Below, piece after piece: positions 32,635 through 44,631 of a stretch of DNA of 64,000 nt. Within the stretch, counting starts at the first letter, position 1; the number at the start of each line of letters is the position of its first letter. The notes under the pieces are model-generated. The model did no database searches, was not told the origin of the DNA, and saw nothing but the letters and a program-made list of their open reading frames with translations. The DNA comes from Lindgomyces ingoldianus (Eukaryota; Ascomycota; Dothideomycetes; Pleosporales; Lindgomycetaceae), in the NCBI RefSeq assembly GCF_010093535.1, contig NW_022985206.1:317518-381517 (forward strand). The letters run 5' to 3'. The translations under genes and the position numbers were made by a program.

Positions 32635-35600
32635 TTACATTAGTATAATAAGATTCTGCTAAAGGTACTGCACGGGTAAAAAGAGCTTACACAGACAAAA
32701 AGTAGTAAGTTTAAACAGCTACTACAACAGCTACTACAACAGCTACAGAAGCAAAAAGGTTGTAAAAAGAAGCGAAGAAGATACTAGCAGATTAAAGAAA
32801 TCTACGAAAGTTAAAAAATATAGAGTATAGGTAGGTATTTGTGCCGACAGACTTACTAAAATTATATTTAGATAGAAAAGTTATTACACTAGCATATAGT
32901 TACTAATCAACTTACACCTACCTAACTATAGAAAAAAGCCTTGTGCGCGTGGTTTGCTTCGTTTAGGAGGCCTATAGTAAACAGGCGACCTGCGTCCTGC
33001 GCACGATAGTGACATGTTCCTAAAACTTATCCCCTTTCTTGCATATACATAGATCCGTAGGCTCCCTCCATGGCAACCAGCTCAGTTCCTCATGGCCTTA
33101 GTGCTCCCAAAAGCTTCACAGAATAAGATAGTTGTATAATAATAGTCTCTCACCCAGCTGTCAAGTAGCCAAAGAAACCACAGTTCTTAATGCCTCTATC
33201 ATTCTATAAGAGAACCCCTCTACTAACTTGAGCAACCCACTCACCCACCCTAGCAATGAAAGCGGGTAGAGGATGATTCATATTAATGACACCCATGATG
33301 CTGACTTTTTGAGACTCCAGAAGCAGGAAACAAACAAAATTTTGTTTTATTCCGAATGTGAGGTCCTGCTCCTAAAATCTCATCAAAGACACATAACAAC
33401 TGAAGTTATCCCAGGTGTATCCACTATTTACGCCAGTCCCCAACACCCAGTAACAAATCCCAAACCCCCACACAAAATACACTCAGAGCGATACAGTCTC
33501 TCAACAGCCTTACATCCTCTCACTCACTAGAGCCTTCCTATCACACCATCCTTTCTAGAAACCAATAACATCAATCCATCACATCAATCCCCCCGAATAG
33601 CTCCCACTACGCCCGAAACAGCCACCACTATTGCTGCCTCCAGGATTACTCCGACCCTATTCCTATCTTCCATCAACCTCGATTCATTGACAAGAACCAC
33701 GATACCCATGGTAGCTCTACAAGTTTGCAAGTGCCCGTAGGCTCAAATAGCGATGTGACAGATGAAGGATATGATACATTTAGTTGTTGGGATTTTTCTG
33801 TGCATTCGAGGAAGGGGGGAAAGGGGAACAGAGATAGGATATGGGTGGGCCGTGTGTCCTGGGGGAATAATGCTTGTGTTGGCGTGGGTAGAAGACGTGA
33901 GGTCGCAGTTGGTGAGGAGGGTCTTGGCTGAGTATGGGTCTGCTAAATGGCACAGAAGAAGCTGGATTTTGCTGTGTGCGATGAGTGTTTGTGACACAGG
34001 GCAGATTTTTGTGGTATATTTCACAGACGTGGAAATCGACGAAAGTGTGAAGCCTAATTCAGGCGAGACTTTGAGATCGGGCTGCAGTGCTACTAGGCTA
34101 GAGACCCCAACCTTATGTTCTTTGGAAAATAATGTTTATTAACTGAGGTTGAGGTGGAAGAGATATTTTCAGCAAAGCGACCGAGCTGTTCACCAAAATT
34201 TCCACAGCGCTAGATAGTCTGGTCGGTCAATATAACTGCCCGCCCTTCTTCTGACCTGAGTTAGTGAGCTGGATTACTTCATCCTGCCCACAACCGGCAA
34301 TAGCTTCGGAGCATATAATATGCTGATTTTTAACCACAGATGGCGTTGACATATTAGATATGGCAAATGCACTTTTAAAACCCTGCACCTTGCAATTACT
34401 TACAGAAACGATTCCTTTCTAACTCACGATGTCAAACCTGTTTCCCCCTCTAATCGCGGTCCCGCCCCCAAACCCTTTCCCTCAATCTCCTCACCTCCCC
34501 TTTGACCTGCCTCATCACGCCATCCCCGCATATTTCTCTTTCCATTCTCAATTCATCAACCCACTCCATCAAACCCATAAGTATTGAAGCCTCAGTCTCA
34601 CGCTACCAACCTCCCAAACCTCCTCACTGTAAAATATCATCTCTCGACTTCCATGAAATAGATGTATCGTGCTATCCACCATCGTTGGGTTAGACTTTCG
34701 AGAACAAGAAAAAGGGAAAGAGTAGGGAGGCAGGAAGGGAATAGCAGGGAGGATAATGGCGGAGGAGGTGGAGGGAGGGGAGTGGGAGCGAGGAAGGTCT
34801 TCAGTGGAGCATGACTCTCTGCCTTGAAGCGGAGGGAAAGGGAAAGAGATAGCAGGATGCTTTATATAGCGTTAAGTAACCCTCTAAATGCATCTCACCC
34901 CATCGTGTCCCGGTTTCATCCACCAGGGGCTACCAATATCGCTCATCGATTACATCCATCCACATTGATTATAAATGGAAAATGGGACGTGGAAAGTCTA
35001 CGGCCGAATGAGGGCTCAAAGAAGCACTTAACAATCGAGACAAAATAACTCCCAGGTCTTGGTATATACTTTTACAGGTGATTGGGTAACAAAAATACAA
35101 CGATATCCATTTTGAGATGGTGGTACGTGTGGCGAGCGAACGATAGTGTGGACGAGCACTCCAACGAAGGAATTTGAACGACTGCTTCGCCAGCACGCTA
35201 ATCTGCGGTAGACAAGTATCCAAAGAGAGAAGAACGACAGTATTAGGATCAAAAATTAGGAGCATAACACACAATGATGCTGAGCGCATCGGCATAGGAG
35301 AGGAGAGATGTAATACGGTAGTACCGGTAAAGGAAGGAAGCGAGTGTGATGCAGAGCAGAAATGCTACATTAGCAACGCCAGAAGACGCCTACAGAAACA
35401 TGTTCAAACGCGTCCCGTTCAAGTCTCGTCTCGTCTCGTCTCGCACTACACTACATTGCACTACAGCGCACTGCACTGCAGAGCAGATACATGGCTACAC
35501 CCAACAACCTTCAATTCTCACTCCGCTCCAAGCCCCAAGCTCCAGGATCAATAACAATTCACCAACCATACATCCTTAACCGAACAAGACATGCATACAG

Positions 35601-35661
35601 CCAGCCACCCCTTTCGCATCATCACTATCCACAGCCATTTACCAGCACCACGATCAAAAGC
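32635..35661. other. Transition from AT-rich block to normal DNA; no gene supported
   Basis: 32635-32950 is still A-rich, with a short CAGCTACTACAA tandem near 32717-32750 and a Lys/Gln-rich frame of no recognised family. From about 32960 composition is normal. Frames of up to about 126 codons on both strands overlap one another and none has a recognisable domain. A (TCTCG)n run lies at about 35432-35455. The last part is presumably the 3' flank of the BBC1 homologue. Confidence 0.5.
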
Positions 35662-38600
35662 CTAACTCCAGCCTACCCACCCTCTCCCCATAACCCTCCA
35701 AACTCTCACTTCACCACTCCTCAAATCCCCCATCCTCCAACTCTCCACCTTGACCTTCCTACTCTCCCTCCCCTGATCCCAAACCCTAACCTTCTTTTTT
35801 GTCCCATCCCACTCCACCACCACACCCACATGATCCGGCTTTCCCACATCCGTACTATACTTCGCATGCATCGCGCCATGCTTTCCCTGAAACCTCGCAT
35901 TCCTGAAAGAAATAATATCTCCCGGTCGAATCTCATCATACTGCTGAGTCGACGCATTCGCAAGGTTCGCGTAGACAAGTGCGCCGAAGGCGCGCGTGGA
36001 GATGGGACGGAGGGCATCGGGGTAGGGACACAAGAGTTCGTGGATGAGCGCATATGGGGTGCCATCGCCGACGACGGTGCCTTGTTTTGATTCGATATCC
36101 TTCGCGATGCGGAGGCCGTAGTTTTCGTGCGCGTTTTCGAGTTGGTCTTGTCGGAGACGGCCGGGTGGTGGGTCTTGGCGTTGTTCGAGGTGGACGGAGG
36201 AGACGTTGTTGGCTTCGAAGCGCGCGGTGATGACGGTTTGAGAGTAGTCCATATAGAGGACGAAGACAGCCTTTTCGATGGTGTTGCCAGAACGGGATTC
36301 ATCCATTTCGATCAGGATATCTTTGCGGCCTTGTAGAGATGGCGGAGCCATGTTGGGTTGAGTCCACCAGTGAGAAGATTGGCCAAGGTCGATGTCGGTG
36401 GCGATGAATTCTTGGCTTTGAGATGGTCGAGGCTGGTCCACAGAGACACGTGCTTGCTGGGTGACGCGGTTGACGTCGAGAGACTTCCGTCCTACAGTCG
36501 CTCGAGTTTGCTGGGATGGCTCTGGTGGAGGGGGCGGAGGGGCAGAACGCTCTTGTGGTGGAGGGGGCCGGTGCTGGTGAGGGGGAGCTTGAGGAGGGGG
36601 TGGGGGTGGTCGGTCGTGAGACTTCCGAGGTGCTGGTGCTGAGTAAAGGTCATCGTCGTCAGATGAATCAGCAGCTTGTTGTTGGGGCATTGGAGGCATC
36701 GATGGAGGCATTGGAGGCAGAGCAGGAGGTGGAGGTCGACTTTGAGGCAGTGGAGGCTGAGCCTGTGGGGTGGGAGGCATGGGCTTTGGTGCAGGTGGTG
36801 CTCCTCTTCCAGGTGAAGCGACATACTTATATGGATCGTAATCATCATCATCCTCGTCCATCCCTCTAGAAGGTGGAGGAATGGGCGGGGGAGGTGGGAC
36901 ACCTCGCGGAGCATCCACTGACACCCTGCTCGGTGGTTGCTGTGGTGGAGGGGGCGGTACGGCACGATGTATCGATGGGGGCAAAGGGGGCATTCCAGAG
37001 GGTACCGTTGGAGAGCGCACTGGAGTCTCATCAGCGGTCGTGCTTTCATCTAGACTAGACTCCCTCGCGTGAGCCTTCAGAGCATCTTTGTGGGTTGCGC
37101 CAGGTGCAATATCGGTGTCATAATCACCCTCATATTCCGTCTCACCCTCACTGCGATCAACTTTCCTAGATATGCTGTCAAAGGTGGCCTGCCGTGATGG
37201 AGGAGCTTGAATTGGCGGAGGAGGAGGAGGCGGCCGCGTCTGGGATGTTGGGGATAGCGTTGGACTGGCTAACGGGATCGGGGGCATTCTCTTGTCAGAA
37301 TCCTGTGACATTTCGTCCGATGCGAGATAGGAGCTACGCTTGGAAGGTGGATGAGCGGATGGTGTCTTGGGAGAAGTTGCAGAATGCGGCGCCGGTGGCT
37401 CTGTCATTTCGTCGCCAGATTCTGAACCTGGACTTGGGGAACGAAGTTGCGAGAGAGGAGCCGGCCGAGCTACATTATCGTCAGTATTGCTCGCTAGAAA
37501 AGGGATTTCATACTCACAAGCTGACGGGATAGGAGGAGGTACTGGCCGATCAGAGGTCGGCAGCGGTGGAGGCACAGGCCGTCCTACACCGAGTTAGCGC
37601 ACCGTTTTAAATTGAGAGGTATGTAATATTCGTCACAATAATCTAAACCTACTGGAGACGCTCACAGTCATCACGTACTCCGACGTTCCGTCAAAAGTGA
37701 CATAGGTCTTTGATACGGTCTCAGAGGATGACAACTGAAAACATTCCAGAGATTCACGAATGATGCCATCAACAGGTTTACGAGGAATGAGAAACTTACT
37801 CTCTGTAGGAACAGGCGGAGGTCGGTCTCCAGTTGGTGTCCGCTGAATCGTCTGTTGGGGTGTAACGTCCTCAACATCGGAAAGATCGTCTGCGTCATGT
37901 GTACTCTGGATTGGATGAGGTGCATCGTCTTCCCTCCCAACTGCCAGAGGGGCATGTTCCGATTCTGGACTCTTGACAGCTGGCATACCGGGGACCGGTA
38001 TCATGGGTACACGCTGCTGCGGCATTGCATATTCTTCGCTGTCGCCGGTGGCCTTCCTTTCGGGCCTCTTCTTCTTTGGAGGTAAACCACCCATTGGCAT
38101 GCCCCCAGGAGCTCCGAACATGCCCGCCATGCCCATGCCACCGCTCATCTTTGCCATGCGCTCCCTCAGCTCTAATCGCCGTCGTGCCTCGGCATCCATC
38201 TCGTCTTCTTCTTCTTCTTCTTCTTCCTCTTCCTCCTCTTCGGCACCTTCTTCATCGCCAACATCTGCCTCTTTCGATGGCGCTGTAGCTGCACGCTCTG
38301 GCAGTGCTCGGTGCTTGGTCGCTTCGTCATTTTCCTCAACACTTGTCGACTCGCCTTCGGCATCTTCCGTGTCCCCGGCACCTGATTGGTCCGCGTCATT
38401 GGCATCACTCAGAAGCTCCCGATTGGGCGGCAATACTTCAGGCGACCTCATGCTATGAGAAGTTCTTCGCGGACGGCCACCCTCCACGGATGCGCGTTCT
38501 TTTGACTCAATGCTCGTCACCTTCTCCAATGCTGCGCCCTCCTCCTCATGGTGCGCTCTGTTTTCATGCGACTCGGCTCGCTTCTTCATTGGGGGTTTCT

Positions 38601-39525
38601 TTGGCTTCTCTTTCTGAATCGCCGCAGCACGTTGGGCCTGCTCCTGCTGCTGTTTTTGCAGGAAGGCAATGCGCTCTTTCAAAGTCATGGGCTTTGGCTG
38701 GTCTTCTTCATCTGCTTCATTGGATGCACCGGTGTCATGTGCAACGAGGCCAGCCTTCTCCGCATTCTGCTGATCCTGGGCTTGGCGTTCAGCGATTTCA
38801 GGATCTTCGTCTCGGCGATACACTTTCGTTTGGGGAGCCTCACGAGGAGGAGGCACGTATGCATTGCGGCTTGGCGGAGGCGCGACGAAGGGTTTCTTGA
38901 TGAAAGTGCTTGGTGGCCCGCCACCTGGTTTGAAGGGCGTTATTGGAGCTGCTGCAGGCGCGTTGAAAGCAGCAATGCGGTCGCGGAAGGAGCTTGACTT
39001 GGTGGCCACGGGCGGAGGGGCTTTTTTCTCTGCTAGGGGGGGCGGAGCAGGCTTGGGGGCAGCGGGCTGTTTCTGCAGAGGTTCTTGTGCTCTCGCACTC
39101 GCTGCAGAGAGGGAAGACGTGGGGGACACCGGGGCTTTGGCGGGCGCGGGGATCTCTGCGGGTGCGGTTTTCTCTGCGGGCGTGGTTTGCGGCTTGGGGG
39201 TGTCTAGCTCCTCAGGCTCAACCGGAGTAGCCTCTTGCTGTTGAATCTCAGGCGTTGGGGGTGCCACAAACGCGGGAGCCGTCTCCAATGGCTTGTGACG
39301 AGAAGCTCTGTTGGGGCGGGGGGGAGGCGCCGGCTCGTACTTCTCGACGAAGTTTTTGGGGAACAGACCATCCTTCTTGTTTCCGCTGTCATCGACGTAC
39401 TCGCCCACGTACCAGTCCGCATCTTCCTCCTCCGTGACGGTTATGATCTGGCCCGCGGGGAAGCTCAAGTCATCCTCGTGCGGCGACGAGTAGTCGTACA
39501 CCGCCTTGACCTTAAAACTCGGCAT
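35662..39525 (-). CDS. BBC1: BBC1/MTI1-like SH3 protein (myosin-I/actin patch regulator)
   Basis: Three exons on the minus strand: 39525-37800, 37583-37518, 37469-35662, giving 1,199 residues. The first intron (37584-37799, 216 bp) has GTAAGT, a CTAAC branch site and GTAG; it joins in phase 1 and bridges two long frames that share the PPPVP-rich region. The second (37470-37517, 48 bp) has GTGAGT, CTGAC and TAG but is a multiple of three without stops, so retention would add 16 residues. Residues 1-66 form an SH3 domain (KAVYDYSSPHEDDLSF, DWYVGEY, GLFPKNFV). A long Pro/Glu/Lys-rich linker with a Glu run and a coiled segment (RRRLELRERMAKM) follows, then a conserved C-terminal globular domain of about 250 residues shared by BBC1 and AIM3 (YALIHELLCPYPDAL, GDIISFRNARF, DHVGVVVEWD). 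Yeast Bbc1 restrains Las17-driven actin nucleation at endocytic patches. Shares a 482-bp divergent promoter with the RTR1 homologue. Confidence 0.87.
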
Positions 39526-40007
39526 CGTGGAGGATGTGCGGGGGGCGGAGGGAGGAAGCCAGGACGGCGGGAGAGCTGGAGCAACACGCAGGCAGCTATT
39601 TCCGGCGACGAGACGGAGCTGGAGCAGGATTCGGACAATGTTTCAGGCGTGGTGGAGCGGAGCGGAAGGCGATGGGAATTACGTAGGGCTGCGATCTGGT
39701 GGCGTCGTCAGCGTCTGCGGCGTTGCGGGGCAGCGGGGTGCAAAACATGGCCTTACCGTTCACCGTTGGTGGTGATATAGGGAGAGTGGAGTGTTAATGG
39801 GAGATTGCCTGGGGGGTTTTTGGAGGGGCCACTGTGTCGTGTCTTGTCTTCGTCATGCAGAGCCAGCAAGCGTGGGCCCGATGCGCAGCCACGCCCCGCG
39901 CCAAGCCCGCCGCCTTCCTTCCACCTCTCCAGAGCAACAGGTGCAGGGAGCTGCTCTCCCAGCTTCACCTCACCATCAACACCCCGCTTTGGGCTCGCCC
40001 CTCTAGC
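39526..40007. promoter_or_regulatory. Divergent promoter between BBC1 and RTR1 homologues
   Basis: 482 bp between two start codons on opposite strands, so it must hold both promoters and 5' leaders. In the direction of the RTR1 gene the frame stays open for 58 codons upstream of the chosen ATG, but that extension is not like the family. No specific factor site is claimed. Confidence 0.6.
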
Positions 40008-40898
40008 ATGGCACCCAAATCCATCCTCAAGAAATCTACCGTATCAACAAACGAGCCCTCTGCCTCCTCGCCATTCACGCAGCGCCACCGAGACACGGCC
40101 TTGCACCATGCAAACCTCATTGAGCAGCAGAAGGTCGTCGAGAAGGAGGTTCTGCAGTCGATAATCACCCTCCTTGACTTTCCAACGTCACCTGATGCAG
40201 ACCCAACTCGCCCTGCGCCATCCGATGCACTCCGTTTCCAGGACCTCATAATCTCATTCCAGACCTCGGACTACGATTCGCTCATCGAAGAGCGGAACAT
40301 TGCCGACAAATGCGGTTACGCGTTATGTCCTCGCCCGAAGAAGAAGGCGCCTTCCTCTGCTCGGAAGCAGTTCATTGAGACGGACAAGGGTGTGGAGATT
40401 GTGGATAAGAAGACCCTTGAGGTATGGTGTTCGGAAGACTGTGCGCGGAGGGCCTTGTATGTCAAAGTGCAGCTCAGCGAGGAGCCGGCATGGATGCGAA
40501 GGGGCGGTGTCGGCGACAAGATTGAGCTTTTGGTCGAGAACGCCGCGGAGCACCACAAGGCGCTTCCCTTGAGGCTTAAACAAGCACCTGCGTCGAAACC
40601 CGTGGTGGAAGAGGAAGAGGAGGATATTGCCGGAGCCTGGGCTGCTAGGGACGACGCATTGGCAGACCTAGCCCTCGAGCGCGGCGAGAAGCCCGGGCGA
40701 CTAAGCAAGGCGAACAGGGAGCTTCTCCAGACGGACATTAAAGAGAGGGTGCAGAGCACGCCTCCTGCGCCGCCGGAGCCTCCGCAGTCTTCAGGGCAGT
40801 CACACATGGCCATCGAAGGACATGTGCCGAGAGCAAACAAGTCAAATGAGAGCGACGATGAGGATGGCCAAGACTGGGACAAGCATTTACCTGGTTGA
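40008..40898 (+). CDS. RTR1: RTR1/RPAP2-type RNA polymerase II CTD phosphatase
   Basis: A 296-residue protein from ATG 40008 (MAPKSILKK), the start seen in related fungal proteins. An in-frame ATG at 39834 would add 58 unrelated residues and is not preferred. The RTR1-type zinc finger is complete: Cys102 and Cys107 (KCGYALCP) with Cys141 and Cys145 (WCSEDCARRALY), followed by the conserved VQLSEEPAW. The preceding DYDSLIEERNIADKCGY block is also diagnostic. Family members bind RNA polymerase II and remove phosphate from Ser5 of the CTD during the initiation-to-elongation switch, and they help import the polymerase. The C-terminal third is acidic and low-complexity, which is usual. Single exon. 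Confidence 0.9.
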   Translation: MAPKSILKKSTVSTNEPSASSPFTQRHRDTALHHANLIEQQKVVEKEVLQSIITLLDFPTSPDADPTRPAPSDALRFQDLIISFQTSDYDSLIEERNIADKCGYALCPRPKKKAPSSARKQFIETDKGVEIVDKKTLEVWCSEDCARRALYVKVQLSEEPAWMRRGGVGDKIELLVENAAEHHKALPLRLKQAPASKPVVEEEEEDIAGAWAARDDALADLALERGEKPGRLSKANRELLQTDIKERVQSTPPAPPEPPQSSGQSHMAIEGHVPRANKSNESDDEDGQDWDKHLPG

Positions 40899-41443
40899 AA
40901 GCGACCTTCTCCACTTTGTATCATTTTATCATGTGCGTGAAACGCTGGGTTTCGGAACACTGTCGCCAGGAAACCGTTCCACAAAAACATCGGATCATTA
41001 AGCACCCCAACCCCAACCCCCAGGGGTTTCGAAGCCAGGTACAAGCTTGATTTGAACCACATTAAGACAAATTCAGGCTCACTGATTTGACGAGAAGGCC
41101 AGGGGAGTAATATAGATCCACCTACGCATCTAATTAGTTTGGAAGGCTCGAATTGGCAAAGAGTGTTGCCCCAAAGGCACGGTCACGAGACCGCGGCAGT
41201 ATAGAGAGATGAAGCGAATACAGTAATAGTGTTACCCTTTCCAATAATTAGGTTCTTTAAGAATCACGCCTACACCAAGGTGACAATGATTTGTGCATTC
41301 ACGTGATGGAAAGTACGGACGCATGCTCGGCTCTAAGTTATTCCGACCGAGAAGCTTCAAAGATTCTTATCCCACACCTCCCACACCCACATCAACACAT
41401 CCACTTCAGCCGGCATTGACATCCCCACGGCTGTCGCATCAAC
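40899..41443. other. Intergenic region
   Basis: 545 bp between two genes in the same direction; no frame or repeat of note. It must hold the RTR1 3' end and the MRP51 promoter. Confidence 0.6.
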
Positions 41444-43060
41444 ATGGCCCTCCGCCGACAGAATCTCTCTCCCACAGCGAACCTCCTCCGCAACTCTCGC
41501 CTCTTCTCGCTGCCGGACCCCCTCCCACGTCCTGTCGTCGCCTCTCAAGTCTTCGGCTCTGGCACCACCAAGTCTTCCGATACCGCAACCCTCCCTTATC
41601 CTACACACCAGGCCATTGCTACAACTCCAAGCTCCCTTGCACGAGGTGATTGGGGTTTAAAAAGGCCTCTACCATCGCGATCACATCTCGTACAGTCGAG
41701 CAAGCCAGTCGTGAGGATAAAGCAATTGGATACAATTGAGCATGTGACCGACTTTGAATCAGCGAGCGACCATGTGCGGACAAGAGAAAAATTTATCGAG
41801 ATGGGCACACCCATCGTACGAGGCGAAACAGGGAACACGGACACATCCGGTATCAGGAAGAGCGCGTTCGAAGAAGCCGTAGATGTCACAAATTACGACG
41901 GTATAGATGCATTAGATGAAGCCGGGATGTTCTTCGAACAGTTGAAGCAAAATGCAGATAATAATGCAAGCGAGAATGAATTCACACCCACAGCCCGTTC
42001 CCACAAAAGCCCCCCTCCACCAACCAGCATCCGCTGGAAACATGGCGGACCCTGGATACCAGGTATGAGCGACATGGAATTCAAAACCTATCTCTCCAAA
42101 GATCTTTCTTCCCGCCAGGCAGAATTCACCCGCTATCTCATCCAATGGGTAAAAGATAAACTCTACACGCAACGCACCGCTGCATTCCTCAACTCCTCCA
42201 CCCACGCCCTCGACCCTACAGAAGCCGAAACACAATACACTGAAAAAGAAAAAGAATGGAGTACCTTTACCCCCTCTGACATCTCCACCGAAATCCGCAA
42301 TCTGCGACGCCAATGCGCATCCAATCCCCTCAACTCCGACCTCTTCCAAAAACTCATCATCCCCTTCCTCCGGCTTCCCCCCATGCGTGTAAAATCTACG
42401 ACCTTCTCCCCCGATGTTCTTAAAACCCTCCGCGGGGAGAAATTCACAGACAACACTACCCCTATCTCCACACACCCGTCTGCGGGTCTCGGCTACCTGC
42501 GAACCAAAGCCTACATGGCAAACCACCCGATCCTTGGTCCCCAACGGTATCCACCCCCCATCCAAGCGCGCGTCATCCAACCGCGGCAAACTGGCGTCAT
42601 GAAGGAATCCCAAGCACGTCTCGGTGTCGCTGGTTTCGTGACGAACGATGAATACCGCGATGGCGGCAATCCAGGAAAATCATACAACCGTAATAATTCC
42701 GACGTTCAGTTCCTAGACATCGTAACGCCTGGTGGTTATAAACTGGAAGTTGAGCCGGAATTCGCGGCCGTGGGTTCCGACGGTAGGGTGAACATCAGGA
42801 TTCAAAGGAGGGTGGGGGAGTCAGTGCAGGTTAAGCGGGGATTGTTGGTTGATGTGCCGCCGATGCGGGAAACCACATCATCTTCTGACGTAATTAACCC
42901 GAAGAGCTTTGGGCTGGGGAAGAGTGGGATAAGGGAGCTGGATGCGCAGGGTGAAGCGTTCGGGGAGGCAGAGACAGAGGCAGATAGCGTAGATTTAGAC
43001 AGGGCGACCAAGGCATTTTTTGAGAATTTGAAGGGCTGGGAGGAAAAGAGGAATGAATAG
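41444..43060 (+). CDS. MRP51: Mitochondrial small-subunit ribosomal protein Mrp51 (bS1m) homologue
   Basis: Single exon, 538 residues, with ATG in good context (CAACATGGC). The N-terminus is basic, Ser/Leu/Arg-rich and lacks acidic residues for about 35 positions, as in a mitochondrial targeting peptide. Family marks are SPTANLLRNSRLFSLP near the start, LPYPTHQAIATTPSSLARGDWGLKRPLP around residues 50-80, and IEHVTDFESASDH, all typical of the fungal Mrp51 family. In yeast Mrp51 is needed for translation of mitochondrial mRNAs and contacts their leaders. The central segment (GGPWIPGMSDMEFKTYL) and the C-terminal beta-rich part are conserved in filamentous fungi, whose proteins are longer than the yeast one. 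Assignment is from remembered sequence pattern. Confidence 0.78.
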   Translation: MALRRQNLSPTANLLRNSRLFSLPDPLPRPVVASQVFGSGTTKSSDTATLPYPTHQAIATTPSSLARGDWGLKRPLPSRSHLVQSSKPVVRIKQLDTIEHVTDFESASDHVRTREKFIEMGTPIVRGETGNTDTSGIRKSAFEEAVDVTNYDGIDALDEAGMFFEQLKQNADNNASENEFTPTARSHKSPPPPTSIRWKHGGPWIPGMSDMEFKTYLSKDLSSRQAEFTRYLIQWVKDKLYTQRTAAFLNSSTHALDPTEAETQYTEKEKEWSTFTPSDISTEIRNLRRQCASNPLNSDLFQKLIIPFLRLPPMRVKSTTFSPDVLKTLRGEKFTDNTTPISTHPSAGLGYLRTKAYMANHPILGPQRYPPPIQARVIQPRQTGVMKESQARLGVAGFVTNDEYRDGGNPGKSYNRNNSDVQFLDIVTPGGYKLEVEPEFAAVGSDGRVNIRIQRRVGESVQVKRGLLVDVPPMRETTSSSDVINPKSFGLGKSGIRELDAQGEAFGEAETEADSVDLDRATKAFFENLKGWEEKRNE

Positions 43061-43860
43061 TGAGGTTACCAGAACCCCCAGCGCCTTTGTATCCCACAAA
43101 TCCTACATGGAATGACCTGTAGAATATGTTATGTTGTATTTTTTCTGTAACATATATACACATACATGGCCCCAACCCAAACACCACATTTTCTAAATTA
43201 AAAAAACTACCGCGCGACGAGCCTACCTTCGTTGCTGCCATGTCCAATGCCTAAGACGTTAGTTCTCTAAGCTTTCGAACCCATACCTACATTTACATCA
43301 CAAACTCAAGTCATCAGGGCATAGAATGATATCATCACCCCTCATTGTTCTGTCACACTATATGCATCTGTGGTATGGTAATGAGGAAGATAGGGGAAAC
43401 GTACAGCTCATCTAGACCGCTATTGCACCACTGCAAGTTGCACAGTCACAAGTTGTCTTGATAACGAAATAGCTACGGTGTTAGGCATTGACCCGACTCT
43501 ACTTATAGCCATCATCACCGTACATCATACATATCAAGACCGATGAAGCCACACAAAACAACTGTATAGCGAACACAATCAAGTGGTCTTGTACAAGTAC
43601 TTCAGAACTAACGACCTGCTGTATTTAACCACCGAACGTGGAACACGACACGGGTAAGTTCGAACAGAAACTGCGCCTTGTTGACTTCTCCCTCTTTCTA
43701 GCAAAGAGGTTTGATAGAAAAATCCACCCTGGTCGTGGTCTATGTTATGTGATATCATGCTGTAGGTAGCGCTGAGTGGTGTGATGGGGATTGCACGTGT
43801 GGCGTAGTGGGCGAAGCAGATGCTGAAGTTTGGAACATCTCGAAGGGGGATAGCAAGAGG
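43061..43860. other. Intergenic region up to the hAT copy
   Basis: 800 bp without a supported gene. Only short frames; a 102-codon minus frame ending at 43579 has no recognisable content. Confidence 0.5.
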
Positions 43861-44631
43861 CAGCGTAACCAATCGGAAGTAATACAATTTAACTGGGAGT
43901 TTTCAACCGCCCTACAACTCAGTTTGTTAGTACAATTATACAATTACTAGAGGAGCAGAGGGGACTACAAGTTATAGTTAGTACAAACTAATTTACTGTA
44001 CTTACACTATAATTACTAAGAATTAGTTTATAGTACAATTAAATAGGGCAGATTTTATGTAATTAACTAACTTACTAAGCTTACTAGCAACTAGCTTATA
44101 ATAAAGCTAATTCTTTTACAGCTGTAGCGCTTAAATTGTTGCTCTACTAAAAAGATTCTTTTTAAAAGTAACAGTCCTTCTGCCTCTAAAAAAAGCTCTC
44201 TTGCAGTTGCAACTAGCAGCTAGTATAGAGAGGAAATTAAGGGCTATCTTAAAAACAGTAGGGTACTGTAAACAACTAATCTAGAGCTACTAAACAAGTA
44301 GATCTGTATACATTAAACAGGTTATAAGATAGACAATGCAAAAATAGGTAATTCCTTACTGTTTTTTTATACAATTATACTAAGAGGCAATACAGAAAAC
44401 TCTGCTAGTTGCACTGCCTATAGCCCTTACGTACTCTGTACAACAACAACCTTACCTTAGGCCTCACCTTAAACTTTACTACTAAAAAAGTCTATACAAG
44501 TTATAATACAATATACTTTTTAGGCTTAAGTACAATTTAATACAACTTAGAGACCCACTATAACTCTATAATGCACGTGATTGTAATGTATTGTATTCTA
44601 CGAATTGTAGTCCTTCCTGTTGGTCACGCTG
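43861..44631 (-). mobile_element. hAT-like MITE, 771 bp, uninterrupted copy
   Basis: Terminal repeats CAGCGTAACCAA (43861) and its partner ending TTGGTCACGCTG (44631). The flanks GCAAGAGG (43853-43860) and GCAAAAGG (44632-44639) are an 8-bp duplication with one transition. Reversed, it aligns end to end with 5038-5218 plus 15727-16280, and so gives the empty target site of the 10.5-kb transposon (single GAGGCCTAAG near 44455). The interior is RIP-mutated and the ends are not. No transposase frame. Confidence 0.88.

Noticed and set aside
36492..39780. Many long open frames on the + strand opposite the BBC1 gene
   Set aside because: They mirror the Pro/Glu/Ser-rich codons of the minus-strand gene and have no domain of their own.
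40316..41062. 248-codon minus-strand frame
   Set aside because: Overlaps the RTR1 zinc-finger gene in the opposite direction; the RTR1 reading has conserved Cys motifs and this one has none.
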